DNA from: CAIYXB01 sp038146805
Lineage (GTDB): Bacteria > Cyanobacteriota > Vampirovibrionia > LMEP-6097
DNA length: 64,000 nucleotides
NCBI GenBank assembly: GCA_038146805.1
Contig: JAYQSH010000004.1
Location: 1-64,000, forward strand
Direction: 5' to 3'
Part shown: piece after piece, positions 1 to 9,764 of the stretch
How the letters are laid out: every line of letters begins with the position of its first letter
How positions within the stretch are numbered: position 1 is the stretch's first letter
Position numbers and translations under genes: made by a program
Notes under the pieces: generated by a model
The model's database searches: none
Told to the model about the DNA's origin: nothing
The model's input: only the letters and a program-made list of their open reading frames with translations

Positions 1-7
1 TCTTTGA

Positions 8-1279
8 CTAGCGCAAAAACTCTAAAACCTTGTTATCGACGATAATATCTTTAGGTCTTATTGCACGTTTTAAATACAGTCCATCTAAACTTCGACAACG
101 ACTTAGCGCAACATAAGTCTGGCCATGTGCAAAAGCACCAAAACCCATATCAAGCACTACTTGATCTAGAGTCTGCCCTTGAGATTTATGTACAGTGATA
201 GCCCAGGCAAGCCTTAGAGGGTATTGCTTAAAAGAACTAATTACATTTTGTTTAAGCTCACCAGTGTCAGGGTCAATTGAATATTTGATCTTATCCCATT
301 TCTCTTGTTTTAATTCTATAATCTTCCCAGACAAATCAACTTCAATACAATCCTTTGCCAAAAAATTAACCCTACCGATACTACCGTTGACGAAGCGTTT
401 TTCTTTGTCATTGCGCAAGAACATAACCTGAGCACCAACTTTGAGTTTAAGAGTTTTTTCTGTTGGATATTCTGCAGGAGTGATCTTACCTTCGATTTGT
501 GCTTCGTAGGCAAACTCTTTATTGCTTAAAGCTTTGAGTTCTCTTTCGTTTATTGCGTTCACCGCATTATTCGTCAAAGCCAGTGTAATAAAAGATTGTG
601 ACTGAGCTTTGAATTTGGTGCGCTCATTTAATTGTGACAAAAGTCTTTGATCTATATCATTGTTGCGAATTGCATTTAAGATCTCTTTAAAGTTATCATC
701 ATTTTTTTGCCTAAAATTTGTTTGTAAATTGTGGATATTGAGTTTAGTGTCTTGCCAAACTTTTGCATTAAAAAAATAAATGCCGCCGTAATGTTCTTCA
801 AAAAAATCTTGCGTCGATATATCTCGAACAATTGGTGGTAATTGAAACAGATCACCAAACATAATGATTTGCACTCCACCAAAAGCTAAATTATTGCGTT
901 TAGAAAATTTGAGGATATGATCAATCGCATCCATTAAATCAGCTCTCACCATTGAAATCTCATCGATAATTAAAGTATCAAGCTTTGCTAGTATATCTTT
1001 GGTTATTTTATTTGTTCTAAGTTCTTCTGTGTTAATTATGTCAGTTGGCTTAATACCAAACAAAGAATGAATTGTCTGCCCACCAATATTTAAAGCGGCA
1101 ACACCAGTTGGCGCGACAAGTGCGATTTGTTTTTTGCTAAATGCCTTAAATTCATGCAACAGTGTTGATTTACCTGTTCCAGCTTTGCCTGTAATAAATA
1201 TATGTTCGTGACTCTGCTCTAATAAGTTTTTTAACTTTTCTTGCTCTTCGTTTAGTATGATTTTTTCTTCTAGTTTCAT
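8..1279 (-). CDS. Pif1/RecD-type superfamily 1 DNA helicase
   Basis: This is an ATP-dependent DNA helicase of the Pif1-like group (423 aa), expected to unwind DNA 5' to 3' in the cytoplasm. The motifs are visible in order: Walker A GKAGTGKST at residues 31-39, Walker B with IDEISM near residue 107, motif III GDLFQLPP near 143, and the C-terminal motifs HKSQGQT and YVALSR that close the RecA2 domain. The length fits a minimal bacterial Pif1 core with no added domains. The reading frame is complete, with the stop at the very left edge of the window. It is a lone gene, so its specific substrate (replication forks, G-quadruplexes) cannot be told from context. The family assignment is secure. Confidence 0.9.
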   Translation of the reverse strand: MKLEEKIILNEEQEKLKNLLEQSHEHIFITGKAGTGKSTLLHEFKAFSKKQIALVAPTGVAALNIGGQTIHSLFGIKPTDIINTEELRTNKITKDILAKLDTLIIDEISMVRADLMDAIDHILKFSKRNNLAFGGVQIIMFGDLFQLPPIVRDISTQDFFEEHYGGIYFFNAKVWQDTKLNIHNLQTNFRQKNDDNFKEILNAIRNNDIDQRLLSQLNERTKFKAQSQSFITLALTNNAVNAINERELKALSNKEFAYEAQIEGKITPAEYPTEKTLKLKVGAQVMFLRNDKEKRFVNGSIGRVNFLAKDCIEVDLSGKIIELKQEKWDKIKYSIDPDTGELKQNVISSFKQYPLRLAWAITVHKSQGQTLDQVVLDMGFGAFAHGQTYVALSRCRSLDGLYLKRAIRPKDIIVDNKVLEFLR

Positions 1280-1346
1280 AATAATGCTAGAGCTTCATCT
1301 TATCAATCTTTATTGCTAATTTCGTTTTTACGACAGTAGTCATTAA

Positions 1347-2237
1347 CTACAGTACATAAAAACCTTCAATTTTTTCATTCTCTTGAGGAATTACTTTGTC
1401 ATTTATCATTTGTTTTAAATTGATTTCTATATTTTGAGCAATTTGTGTAATCGCAACATCTGTTGGTAAGCCCTCAAATGGATCTTGTTTATAAGTCGCA
1501 GTATTTTCAATCAAAAAGAATGAACATGAAATTAATATGTTTAATATCAATTCGATATAAAAAGGATAGTCAGTAAGGCATAGCGGAAATAAAAATGCAA
1601 ATAAATAAATCAAAAAACGCAAAACAATACTGTAGGTCAAAGGAAAAATAGTATTTTTGATTCTTTCTGCTTTACCCATACAATCACAAAGTACAGATAA
1701 AGTTTGTGCAAGTTTGATTTGTTGAAAATCATTGATAGTCTTGTTTTCATGCAGGTTTTGAATTTCTTGTGCGATCAAATTTAAAATTGCATTTGGAATA
1801 TTTTTATGCTCTAGGCAGTATTTTATTTGTTCATTATTCAGGTATTTTTCTAAAGTGTTTAAACAACTTTGTTTCCTTAAGCTTTCTCCAAGACAATAGC
1901 ACCAACAACTTTGTAGGCTAACGGTTTTTATGATTACCCCTGATGCTTCGGGCTTTACTATAAAAATTTGTAATTCTCTAATTAAAGTTCTAGAATTATT
2001 AACAATTTCTCCCCAGATTTTTCTAGCTTCCCACCATCTGTCATAAGCTTGTGCTGTTCTAAATGCTAATAGCAATGAAATTGCAGTACCAAGAATTGTT
2101 GCAGAAGTCATTGGGATATGAACTAATTTAATTTGATCAATAGTACCCACTACAATAGAAAAAATTAATATGGCAATAAAATCTTTTTTGATTTTCCCAA
2201 CGATAAAACTTATAGGTACATTTTTTTTAAGAAGCAT
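1347..2237 (-). CDS. Bestrophin-like (RFP-TM/UPF0187) chloride channel protein
   Basis: A 296-aa integral membrane protein of the bacterial bestrophin family, which forms pentameric anion (or sometimes cation) channels in the inner membrane. The family signature FRTAQAYDRWWEARKIWGE is at about residues 59-77, after two N-terminal hydrophobic segments. Another hydrophobic pair sits near residues 205-245. The length matches bacterial homologues of roughly 290-310 aa. A -10 hexamer (TATAAT, minus strand, 2253-2258) lies 15 bases before the start, so the leader is short. Neighbouring genes give no functional link. Ion selectivity cannot be read from the sequence. Confidence 0.88.
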   Translation of the reverse strand: MLLKKNVPISFIVGKIKKDFIAILIFSIVVGTIDQIKLVHIPMTSATILGTAISLLLAFRTAQAYDRWWEARKIWGEIVNNSRTLIRELQIFIVKPEASGVIIKTVSLQSCWCYCLGESLRKQSCLNTLEKYLNNEQIKYCLEHKNIPNAILNLIAQEIQNLHENKTINDFQQIKLAQTLSVLCDCMGKAERIKNTIFPLTYSIVLRFLIYLFAFLFPLCLTDYPFYIELILNILISCSFFLIENTATYKQDPFEGLPTDVAITQIAQNIEINLKQMINDKVIPQENEKIEGFYVL

Positions 2238-2374
2238 TTTATGTTCTTACAGATTATAGCGAAAGTTATTGTTCTTGTTAAGTATATTTTTCTTTATATC
2301 TAATTATTTAATGAAACATTTTATTTAATCAATAGGTCTATATACTTAGGGACACTAGTCTCTAATTTTAAATT

Positions 2375-3820
2375 TTGAAAAAAAAAACACTAATAACAAA
2401 TATTTTTTTTATAGCTTTATTGTTGAAGCCTGCAATTTGTTTGTCTCAAGAAAATGATTTAGATGCCCTTGAGTTTGACAAAGTACAAATAGAAGAACTA
2501 TTTTATAAAAAACATTTAAATACTGATTTTTCACCAATAAAAACAGATGCAAATTTGAAAAACACAGTTGAAATTTCAATCTCTGATATTTTAGCCACGT
2601 CTATTGAAAATAATTTGAATTTAAAAATGGCAAAACAAAACTCAAAAGCCGCTAAATGGCAATTTGTAGATAGCTTTGCTAATATGCTTCCGGACTTACA
2701 GCTGTATGCCGCAAAACAAAAAAGAGACGGTACTTTTTACCTAAACAGTAATTTTCAAGGTGCTATTGATGAAACGATTTCTTCAGCTGGTTTAAGGTTG
2801 AACTATAGAGCTTTTAATGGTGGTGCTTCAAGTTTTTTGGCAATGGCACAAAAATATTACAAAAAATCAATTGAAGCAAAAGAAAAATCTAGCTATAACT
2901 TAACACTTTTGGATTCAGTTACTTTTTATTTAAAACTTTTAAGTGCAAATGCATCTTTAAATACCGAACTCAAAGCCCTTGAGAGAGCTAAAACTAATTA
3001 CGATTTGGCTTTGCAATATTTAGATAGTGGAAGTGGCACTAAGTTTGATTTATTACAAGCAGATGCTTCTTTAGCAAAAGCACAAGAAGCATTGATCATA
3101 GCTGAGGCTAACTTGCGTAAGTCACAGATTGACTTAGCTCAACACTTAAATCTACCACTTGATAGAGCTTTTAAACTTGCTAAATATAAAATTGAAAAAA
3201 TTGATTTAATTGATAATAATATTCAATTTGAAGATTTTTTATCTTCTTCTTTTGCAAATAATCCTGATATCAAATCAGCATTAGAACATAAAAAAGCCGT
3301 GGCTAAAGAAAACCTGGCAAAAAATAGTTTGTTTTTACCAAGTTTAGATTTGTATTTTGATGTGTCTGGTACTGGTCAAGAATGGACTGAATTGTATGGT
3401 GTTACGACCTTGGGTCTAAGTGCCAATTACAATATTGGAGAGGGTTTGGGGCTTAATGCTTTAAGTCAAAAAATAAAAGCAAAAGCTTTATACGAAAAAG
3501 CTAAGCTTGAGTATGAGCAAGAAAAACAAAATATAGAAAAAGCTTTAAGGATTGCTTATATAAATTTCCAAAGATCAAAATCTATTTTAGAAGCTAGCCA
3601 AAAAAGTTACAAAGCATCACAAGAAGCTTATAGATTGTCTTTGCTGCGCTATAAGAATGGTATAGAGATTTTTGCAGATCTTTTAGATCATCAAACTGAC
3701 CTTACTAAAGCACAATTAGTTCTAATAACTGCGACTATTGATTATAATATTTCACAAGCTCGTTTGCTTTATGATATGGGTGAAATTAATCCTCAGCAAA
3801 TTTTAGCTTCTGGGCTTTGA
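2375..3820 (+). CDS. TolC-family outer membrane efflux protein
   Basis: An outer-membrane channel protein of the TolC/OEP family (481 aa) that would join an inner-membrane exporter to the outside. A Sec signal peptide is evident (basic MKKK, hydrophobic stretch, cleavage near residue 23-24). The mature part shows the tandem half-structure of the family: two long amphipathic helical regions (about 85-270 and 285-460), each rich in Ala, Leu, Asn and Lys, with LDSVTFYLKLLSANA and a degenerate second repeat. I start it at the TTG at 2375 because this gives the basic start of the signal peptide. No partner pump gene is adjacent. The 3' end overlaps the convergent Sua5 gene by 28 bases. Confidence 0.85.
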   Translation: MKKKTLITNIFFIALLLKPAICLSQENDLDALEFDKVQIEELFYKKHLNTDFSPIKTDANLKNTVEISISDILATSIENNLNLKMAKQNSKAAKWQFVDSFANMLPDLQLYAAKQKRDGTFYLNSNFQGAIDETISSAGLRLNYRAFNGGASSFLAMAQKYYKKSIEAKEKSSYNLTLLDSVTFYLKLLSANASLNTELKALERAKTNYDLALQYLDSGSGTKFDLLQADASLAKAQEALIIAEANLRKSQIDLAQHLNLPLDRAFKLAKYKIEKIDLIDNNIQFEDFLSSSFANNPDIKSALEHKKAVAKENLAKNSLFLPSLDLYFDVSGTGQEWTELYGVTTLGLSANYNIGEGLGLNALSQKIKAKALYEKAKLEYEQEKQNIEKALRIAYINFQRSKSILEASQKSYKASQEAYRLSLLRYKNGIEIFADLLDHQTDLTKAQLVLITATIDYNISQARLLYDMGEINPQQILASGL

Positions 3821-4749
3821 GTACTAGCTCTTTTAAGCTTGTCATTGATTGCGATTCCTATGCCTTCATTTGGAATTGGCATAACTGCAATAGAACTAAA
3901 ACCTTTTTCTTCGAGGTGATGAATGTAACTAAATAAATTTTTTGCGGCTTGTGCTAAATCTTTGCTGGGACTAAGATTTAAAATTTCACTAAAACCAGTT
4001 GGAATATCATCAACACCAAAAGCGAGCAATGCTTCGTTTTCTTGTGCCGAATCTGTTGACATGCGTAGTTTAGATTTGGCGGGAGAGTAATGTTTAAGTA
4101 ACATTCCCGGTGCTTTGATTTCACCTTTGTTGTCATGTAAAAATATTTTTTCTTCTAAAACATTTTCTATTTCTTGACTTGTATAAGTGCCAAACCTTAG
4201 TATGATTGCTTTTGAGCTTGTTAAATCTAAAATAGTAGATTCTAATCCTTCAGAACTTGCATCACCATCAATAATCAAATTCACTTTACCCGCAAAAGCT
4301 TTCTGGGCATGTTCTACTTTGGTTGGACTTAATTGAGTTGATAAATTGGCGCTAGGTGCGGCAATTGGTCCTTGAAATTTGCGTAGAATTTCTAAAGTGG
4401 TTTTGTGTCTTGGTATTCTTACAGCCGCGGTATCTAAACCGGCAGTGGCTAAAGCAGAAATTCTTGAACTATCTTTCTTTTTTAGAACAAGAGTGATTGG
4501 TCCGGGGCTTAAATGTTTTAAGATTTTTTGAGCTCGAGCATCGACATAAACATCTTTTTCTATTTCTGCTATATCAGCGTAATGTGAAATCAACGGGTTA
4601 AAATGAGGTCTATTTTTTAATGCAAAAATTTTTTTTATTGCCACTTCATTACTAGCATCAGCGGCAAGACCATAAACAGTTTCAGTGGGGATTATTACGA
4701 GTTGCCCTTGCCTTAATTCTTTTACTGCTTGTTCAATTTCATTGTGCAT
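3793..4749 (-). CDS. L-threonylcarbamoyladenylate synthase (Sua5/TsaC family)
   Basis: Makes threonylcarbamoyl-AMP from threonine, bicarbonate and ATP, the first step of the universal t6A37 tRNA modification. The YrdC core fills the first ~190 residues, with the hallmarks IPTETVYGLAADA, the KNRP loop, SPGPITLVLK, AVRIPRH and GPIAAPSANLS. The remaining ~120 residues form the Sua5 C-terminal domain, introduced by a linker with the typical PGMLLKHYSPAK sequence. At 318 aa it is therefore the long Sua5 form and not short TsaC. Its 3' end overlaps the TolC-like gene on the opposite strand. Confidence 0.93.
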   Translation of the reverse strand: MHNEIEQAVKELRQGQLVIIPTETVYGLAADASNEVAIKKIFALKNRPHFNPLISHYADIAEIEKDVYVDARAQKILKHLSPGPITLVLKKKDSSRISALATAGLDTAAVRIPRHKTTLEILRKFQGPIAAPSANLSTQLSPTKVEHAQKAFAGKVNLIIDGDASSEGLESTILDLTSSKAIILRFGTYTSQEIENVLEEKIFLHDNKGEIKAPGMLLKHYSPAKSKLRMSTDSAQENEALLAFGVDDIPTGFSEILNLSPSKDLAQAAKNLFSYIHHLEEKGFSSIAVMPIPNEGIGIAINDKLKRASTQSPEAKIC

Positions 4750-4782
4750 AAATGCTAGTATTAAAGATAGCTTATTTTAAAA

Positions 4783-5037
4783 ATGAAAATCAAATTTTTA
4801 CTTGTATTTCTTTGTAGCTTAGGGGTTTTAACCAGTTATTCTAAGCCAGCGCCTGCGCAAACCTTTACTTTGGCAACCAAAAATGTGGCTTTGCAAAACA
4901 AGTTACTGGCAAGCCAAACTAAATTAAAAAACCTAGAAGAAAAAAAATGCAATATAACTTTGATGCAAAAAATCACTAATTTTAGAATTCAACGTTTAAG
5001 AAATAGAGTGAACAAACTAAAAGCAAAATATGAGTAA
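4783..5037 (+). CDS. Small secreted coiled-coil protein, unrecognised
   Basis: An 84-aa protein with a clear signal peptide (MKIKFLLVFLCSLGVLTSYS, probable cleavage after PAPAQ). The mature part is about 58 residues, mostly Leu/Lys/Gln/Asn, with a heptad-like pattern suggesting a short coiled coil, and one cysteine. I do not recognise the family. The stop codon overlaps the cutA start by 8 bases, so the two are probably co-transcribed and translationally coupled. Coding status is supported by the signal peptide and the coupling; function is unknown. Confidence 0.55.
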   Translation: MKIKFLLVFLCSLGVLTSYSKPAPAQTFTLATKNVALQNKLLASQTKLKNLEEKKCNITLMQKITNFRIQRLRNRVNKLKAKYE

Positions 5038-5350
5038 ATTTATTTTAGTATATGTAACTTGTGCAGATTTTGCCGAAGCAAAAAATATCGCAAAACATTT
5101 ACTTGAAAAAAAACTAATTGCTTGTGCCAATGTTTTTAAAGAGGTCAGTTCTTTTTATGAGTGGCAAGGACAAATGCAAGAAAGTTCAGAAGCTGTTGTT
5201 ATTCTCAAAACAGAACAAGACAATTTTCAAGAATTGCAATTACAAATACAAAAAATACATAGTTATGAATGTCCGTGCATAGTACAACTAGAAGTATCCA
5301 ATCTAAACACAGCGTTTGCTGATTTTATTGAAAATGCTTTAAGGACTTAA
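5030..5350 (+). CDS. cutA: CutA1 family divalent-cation tolerance protein
   Basis: CutA1 is a small trimeric PII-like protein linked to copper and other divalent-metal tolerance; its biochemical role is unsettled even in model species. At 106 aa this is full length. Family features visible are the N-terminal strand FILVYVTCAD, the EKKLIACANVF segment, SFYEWQGQMQESSE, VVILKT and the late HSYECPCIVQLEV motif. It starts inside the end of the preceding small secreted gene. Its stop directly abuts the stop of the convergent receptor lipoprotein gene. Confidence 0.93.
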   Translation: MSKFILVYVTCADFAEAKNIAKHLLEKKLIACANVFKEVSSFYEWQGQMQESSEAVVILKTEQDNFQELQLQIQKIHSYECPCIVQLEVSNLNTAFADFIENALRT

Positions 5351-6511
5351 TTATGATCCGATAATTGCAAAGTGAGAATTTTCAACTTTAAAAATACTAA
5401 AGCCCGAATCTTTCAAATCACCATTTAAATCAAATATTGAATTCTTTGAAACTTTTTTTGCAACTTCTTCTGAGTCTTTAAAATCTGATTCTTTGATTGC
5501 TTTTAAAAGAATTTTTGTTGCTTTGTAACTTGAGCTAACATAGCCACTTGGTTTTTTGCCAAATCTTTCTTTAAACACTGAATCAAAGTTTTTGTTTTCA
5601 ATTACTTTAGGTCCTATGACAATAGCTCCTTCAGCGTCTGTTCCTGCGATATCTATAAATTCTTTATGATGGATACCTTCAGCACCTAAAAATTGAATTT
5701 TTGGTAATTGCTTTTTTAATTCTTTTAATAAAAAACCTGCATCATTATACTCACCAACAAAAAACACTAAATCAGGTTCTGTTTTTGCAATTTTATTTGC
5801 TGTTAAAGAATGATCGCTTGTTCTAACTGGAATGGTTTGATAAAACACTAATCTTTGTTCATCACTTTTTGCCATTTCTCTAACAAACTCAGATGCTACT
5901 GAGATTCCATATGGTCTATCGTTATATAAAACAGCTATATTTTTGAATTGTTGGTTTGCTTTGACAAACTCGGCAGCAAGCTCACCAAGCTGTCTATCAG
6001 TACCAATTGTTCTAAAACTATAACCTCTTACGTTTAGTCTTTCAGTAAGTTTTGGACTTGTTGATGCTGGCGAAATACTAGCAATTTTGTTTTTTGCATA
6101 GAGATTTGATGTTTCAATTGAAATAGCTGAGTTTAAGTGACCAATAACGCCCAAAACTTTTTCTTGAGTTACTAAGCTTGCTCTGGCTAAACCCTCTGAA
6201 ACAATACCACCATCGTCTATAATGACAGTACCAACTTTCTTTTTATTCACTTTATTAAATTCTTCAACGGCAATAGTTGCACCTTCTAAAATTGAATTGC
6301 CGAGTTCTCTGTAAGGTCCAGTTAATGGAGCCGCGATTGCTATGAGGACATCACCGGCTATATTTTCTATTTCTAAAGTTTCATTGCCGTAAAATTTTTC
6401 ATGCGCTTGGTTTTCATTTGTGGCTTTTTGATTTGAGTTTTTTGCGCAAGAAACAAAAGCAAATACAGCAAAAACACTGATTAATAATAGGCTTAGTTGT
6501 TTGAATCTCAT
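5351..6511 (-). CDS. Branched-chain amino acid/amide-type periplasmic receptor lipoprotein
   Basis: A type-I periplasmic binding protein of the Leu/Ile/Val receptor group (Peripla_BP_6), attached to the membrane as a lipoprotein. Starting at the ATG at 6511 (387 codons including the stop) gives a classical lipoprotein signal: MRFKQ, a hydrophobic run, then FVSC with the lipidated cysteine. The ligand domain begins IAIAAPLTGPYRELGNSILEGA and contains VIGHLNSAISIETSNLY and SPASTSPKLTERL, all typical of this fold. No LivHMGF transporter genes are nearby, so it may serve a distant transporter or act only as a sensor. A -10 sequence (TATACT, 6521-6526) is only 9 bases before the start. Confidence 0.85.
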   Translation of the reverse strand: MRFKQLSLLLISVFAVFAFVSCAKNSNQKATNENQAHEKFYGNETLEIENIAGDVLIAIAAPLTGPYRELGNSILEGATIAVEEFNKVNKKKVGTVIIDDGGIVSEGLARASLVTQEKVLGVIGHLNSAISIETSNLYAKNKIASISPASTSPKLTERLNVRGYSFRTIGTDRQLGELAAEFVKANQQFKNIAVLYNDRPYGISVASEFVREMAKSDEQRLVFYQTIPVRTSDHSLTANKIAKTEPDLVFFVGEYNDAGFLLKELKKQLPKIQFLGAEGIHHKEFIDIAGTDAEGAIVIGPKVIENKNFDSVFKERFGKKPSGYVSSSYKATKILLKAIKESDFKDSEEVAKKVSKNSIFDLNGDLKDSGFSIFKVENSHFAIIGS

Positions 6512-6640
6512 AGAAATATCAGTATAACAGTATCTTGATAAAAAATAAGACACAAGCTATCTGTTATTACTTATTGCAGGCTTTTCTAAGCGAACATTTT
6601 AAGTTTATTTTTCAGTAGATCTTGAATAATCTATAATAAA

Positions 6641-7534
6641 ATGATGGCAATTTTTGGACATCTAAGAAAGTTAAAACATAGTTTAGATAATACGAATACG
6701 CCCCAGTATAGTTTTGCTCTTATCGACGAAAAATATGCTGTTGCTTTAAATGCTCAGCAAGAGGCAAATGAAAAAGATTTTTTACTGGTAACCAAATTAA
6801 ATGATTTTTTGGGTAAAGAAATAAAATTAGTTTTTCAAAATCAGATTAATTGCATTTCTTGTGGACGCAAAACTAATAAATCTTTTAACCAAGGTTACTG
6901 TTACCCTTGTTTAAATACAAAAGCCCAATGTGATATTTGCATTGTAAAACCAGAGTTGTGTCATTTTGATAATGGTACTTGTCGTGATGAAAACTTTGCA
7001 AAAGAATATTGCAATATCAATCATTCTTTATATATAAGTCTAACTAGTGATCTCAAGATTGGTGTTACCAGGCAAAATCAAGAACAAACTCGTTGGGTGG
7101 ATCAAGGTGCTTCACAGGCTTTGCGTGTTTTAACCTGCGCCAAAAGAAAACATGCAGGCATTCTCGAAAAGAAAATTTCTGCAACAATGAAAGACAAAAC
7201 CAACTGGAGAAAAATGCTAAAAAATGAATATCCAGATGTTAATTTAAAAGCAAAAAAAAATAATTTATTAGAGATGATTTTTGATGAGATTGAAAATTTA
7301 GGTGAAGAGTTTGAATATCTAAACGATACTATTATGAAAGATGAAAAAGAAAAAATTCTTACTATTAAATATCCAGTTTTAGAATATCCACAAAAAGTGA
7401 CTAGCTTTAATCTCGATAAAAACCCAGTCTGTGAGGGGGTCTTGATGGGTATCAAGGGGCAGTATTTGATTTTAGATACGGGCGTGATCAACCTTAGGAA
7501 ATATGCAGGCTATTTAATGGAGTTTACATGGTAA
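6641..7534 (+). CDS. DUF2797 zinc-ribbon protein
   Basis: A 297-aa protein of the DUF2797 family, whose function is not established. Its fingerprint is strong: a zinc-binding segment with CISCGRKTNKSFNQGYCYPC (about residues 70-88), then CDICIVKPELCH and GTCRDE, and the downstream block LKIGVTRQNQEQTRWVDQGA that resembles a GIY-YIG-like core. Two ATGs are in tandem (6641 and 6644). A TATAAT at 6632-6637 leaves only 3-6 bases before them, implying a leaderless transcript starting at the second. The last 7 bases overlap uvrB, so the two are likely co-transcribed. A link to DNA or RNA metabolism is inference. Confidence 0.85.
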   Translation: MMAIFGHLRKLKHSLDNTNTPQYSFALIDEKYAVALNAQQEANEKDFLLVTKLNDFLGKEIKLVFQNQINCISCGRKTNKSFNQGYCYPCLNTKAQCDICIVKPELCHFDNGTCRDENFAKEYCNINHSLYISLTSDLKIGVTRQNQEQTRWVDQGASQALRVLTCAKRKHAGILEKKISATMKDKTNWRKMLKNEYPDVNLKAKKNNLLEMIFDEIENLGEEFEYLNDTIMKDEKEKILTIKYPVLEYPQKVTSFNLDKNPVCEGVLMGIKGQYLILDTGVINLRKYAGYLMEFTW

Positions 7535-9567
7535 CTCAAAAAATTGATTTTCAATTATCAAGTAGTTATCAGCCTGCAGGTGATCAACCTAAGGCAATAA
7601 AAGAAATTGTTTCTCGTTTAAATGCAAAAACTGAAAAGCAAATTTTGCTTGGGATTACTGGTAGTGGTAAAACTTTTACCGTTGCTAATATCATTCAAGA
7701 AATTCAAAAACCTGCTTTGGTTTTAGCACACAATAAAACTTTAGCTGGGCAACTTTGCAATGAGTTTAAAGAGTTTTTTCCTAAAAATGCAGTCGAGTTT
7801 TTTATTAGTTATTATGATTATTATCAACCTGAGAGCTATATCCCGCATACTGACACATTTATAGAAAAAACAGCTCAAGTTAATGAAGATATTGATCGCT
7901 TACGCTATTCAACAACACGATCAATTTTCGAGCGTAATGATGTTGTGGTAGTTGCTTCTGTTAGTTGTATTTATGGTTTAGGTACTCCTGAACTTTATTA
8001 TGAGTCAGCTATTCCCATTAAACTTGGTATGGAAATAGATTTAAAAAAATTTTTAAATCAACTTGTTGATATTCAATATGCGCGTAACGATATACAGCTT
8101 CTGCGTGGTTTGTTTAGGGTAAGAGGCGAAATTGTAGAAATTCATGAACCAGATAAAGAACAACTACTAAGAATTGAATTTTTTGGTGATGAGATTGACC
8201 GTCTTAGCTACATAGACCCCATGACTGGTGAGGTTTTAGAGTTATTAGAAGAGGTAAAGATTTTTCCTGCCAAGCATTATGTTGCTGATGAAAACTTGAT
8301 CGAAAAAGCAGTTGAGCAAATTGAAAAAGAATTGCATAATCGACTTAACGAATTGAGGTCTTTGGGAAAAGATGTTGAGGCACAAAGGCTTAAACAAAGA
8401 ACAAAGTATGATATCGAAATGATTAAAGAAGTTGGCTACTGTAATGGTATCGAAAATTATTCACGAATTTTTGAACAAAGGCAACCGGGATCTTCTCCAA
8501 AGGTGTTAATTGATTATATGAATCGCCGCTTTGGCGAAGATGGTTGGGTTTGTTTTATCGATGAGTCTCATATGACGGTACCTCAGTTAAAAGCAATGTA
8601 TCATGGTGATTTAAGTAGAAAGCAAACTTTAGTTGATTATGGTTTTAGATTGCCTTGTGCGATTGACAATCGCCCTTTGAAGTATGATGAGTTTGATAGT
8701 AAAGTTAAACAGCTTGTTTATATCTCAGCTACTCCCGGAGATTTAGAATTAGAGCTTTGTGGCGACTCTTATACAGAATTGATTATTCGACCAACTGGTT
8801 TGGTAGACCCAGTTGTTGAAGTTCTGCCAACTCGAGGTCAAATTGATAAAGTCCTAGAATTGATTCAAGAAAGAGTACCACAGCAAAAAGTCATTATTAA
8901 TACCCTGACAAAAAAAATGGCTGAAGATTTAAGTGATTTTTTATTAGACCATGAAGTTCGAGCTCGTTATTTGCACAGTGAAATTAAATCTTTGGAACGC
9001 ATGAAAATTTTAAATGATTTAAGAAAAAATGAATACGATGTTTTAGTTGGTGTGAATCTTTTAAGAGAAGGTGTTGATTTACCTGAAGTTGCTTTGGTTT
9101 GTATTATGGATGCTGATAAAGAAGGTTTTTTAAGAAACAATAGAACTCTTATTCAAATGATTGGTAGAGCCGCAAGAAATGCAGATTCTAAAGTTGTGCT
9201 TTTTGCTGATAAAGAAACCAAAAGCATGAAGTATGCACTTGATGAAACTATTAGAAGAAGAGAGATTCAGCTTAAATATAATGAAGAACATGGGATCGTT
9301 CCAAAAACAATTTTAAAATCAGTTTCAAATCCTATATTAGATGCTTTTAGTGTGAGCGACGAAGAAGAAAAAAGAATTGCAGACGAACTGCTTGATTCAA
9401 TCTTAGATAAACCACTTGAAAAACTAAGTAAAAGAGAATTAATTAGGGCGATTGATAAACTAGAAGCTCAAATGCATGATTCAGCGAAGGATTTAGATTT
9501 TGAAAAAGCAGCTTTTTATCGTGATACTTTAAAAAAGTTCAGAGAGAGGCTTGAAGAAAAAAAATGA
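7528..9567 (+). CDS. uvrB: UvrB, excinuclease ABC subunit B
   Basis: The damage-verification helicase of nucleotide excision repair. UvrA loads it on DNA, and it then recruits UvrC. At 679 aa it is full length. Visible motifs are Walker A GITGSGKT (residues 42-49), the beta-hairpin region YYDYYQPESYIP that clamps the DNA, the DExH-equivalent FIDESHM, GVNLLREGVDLPEV, the motif VI segment QMIGRAARN, and a C-terminal UVR helical hairpin (ALDKLEAQMHDSAKDLDFEKAA-like, last ~35 residues) that contacts UvrC. It overlaps the DUF2797 gene by 7 bases. uvrA is in the same window at 56445-59309 but not linked. Confidence 0.98.
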   Translation: MVTQKIDFQLSSSYQPAGDQPKAIKEIVSRLNAKTEKQILLGITGSGKTFTVANIIQEIQKPALVLAHNKTLAGQLCNEFKEFFPKNAVEFFISYYDYYQPESYIPHTDTFIEKTAQVNEDIDRLRYSTTRSIFERNDVVVVASVSCIYGLGTPELYYESAIPIKLGMEIDLKKFLNQLVDIQYARNDIQLLRGLFRVRGEIVEIHEPDKEQLLRIEFFGDEIDRLSYIDPMTGEVLELLEEVKIFPAKHYVADENLIEKAVEQIEKELHNRLNELRSLGKDVEAQRLKQRTKYDIEMIKEVGYCNGIENYSRIFEQRQPGSSPKVLIDYMNRRFGEDGWVCFIDESHMTVPQLKAMYHGDLSRKQTLVDYGFRLPCAIDNRPLKYDEFDSKVKQLVYISATPGDLELELCGDSYTELIIRPTGLVDPVVEVLPTRGQIDKVLELIQERVPQQKVIINTLTKKMAEDLSDFLLDHEVRARYLHSEIKSLERMKILNDLRKNEYDVLVGVNLLREGVDLPEVALVCIMDADKEGFLRNNRTLIQMIGRAARNADSKVVLFADKETKSMKYALDETIRRREIQLKYNEEHGIVPKTILKSVSNPILDAFSVSDEEEKRIADELLDSILDKPLEKLSKRELIRAIDKLEAQMHDSAKDLDFEKAAFYRDTLKKFRERLEEKK

Positions 9568-9764
9568 AATCACTCGTTACAGTTAGTTGATTCGATCATT
9601 TTTATAGTAGTTTTCTGACACGTATAAAAGAAAAAAATCAGCTTAGTGGATTCGTTCATTTCTTTGATATTTTGTTAAACAGTGGTTCTAAAAATCAGAT
9701 TGTGTTTTTGAAAAACTCTTTAAAATCTTTCTCTTGCAAATTCTTAACTATTTGTTTTGAAAAA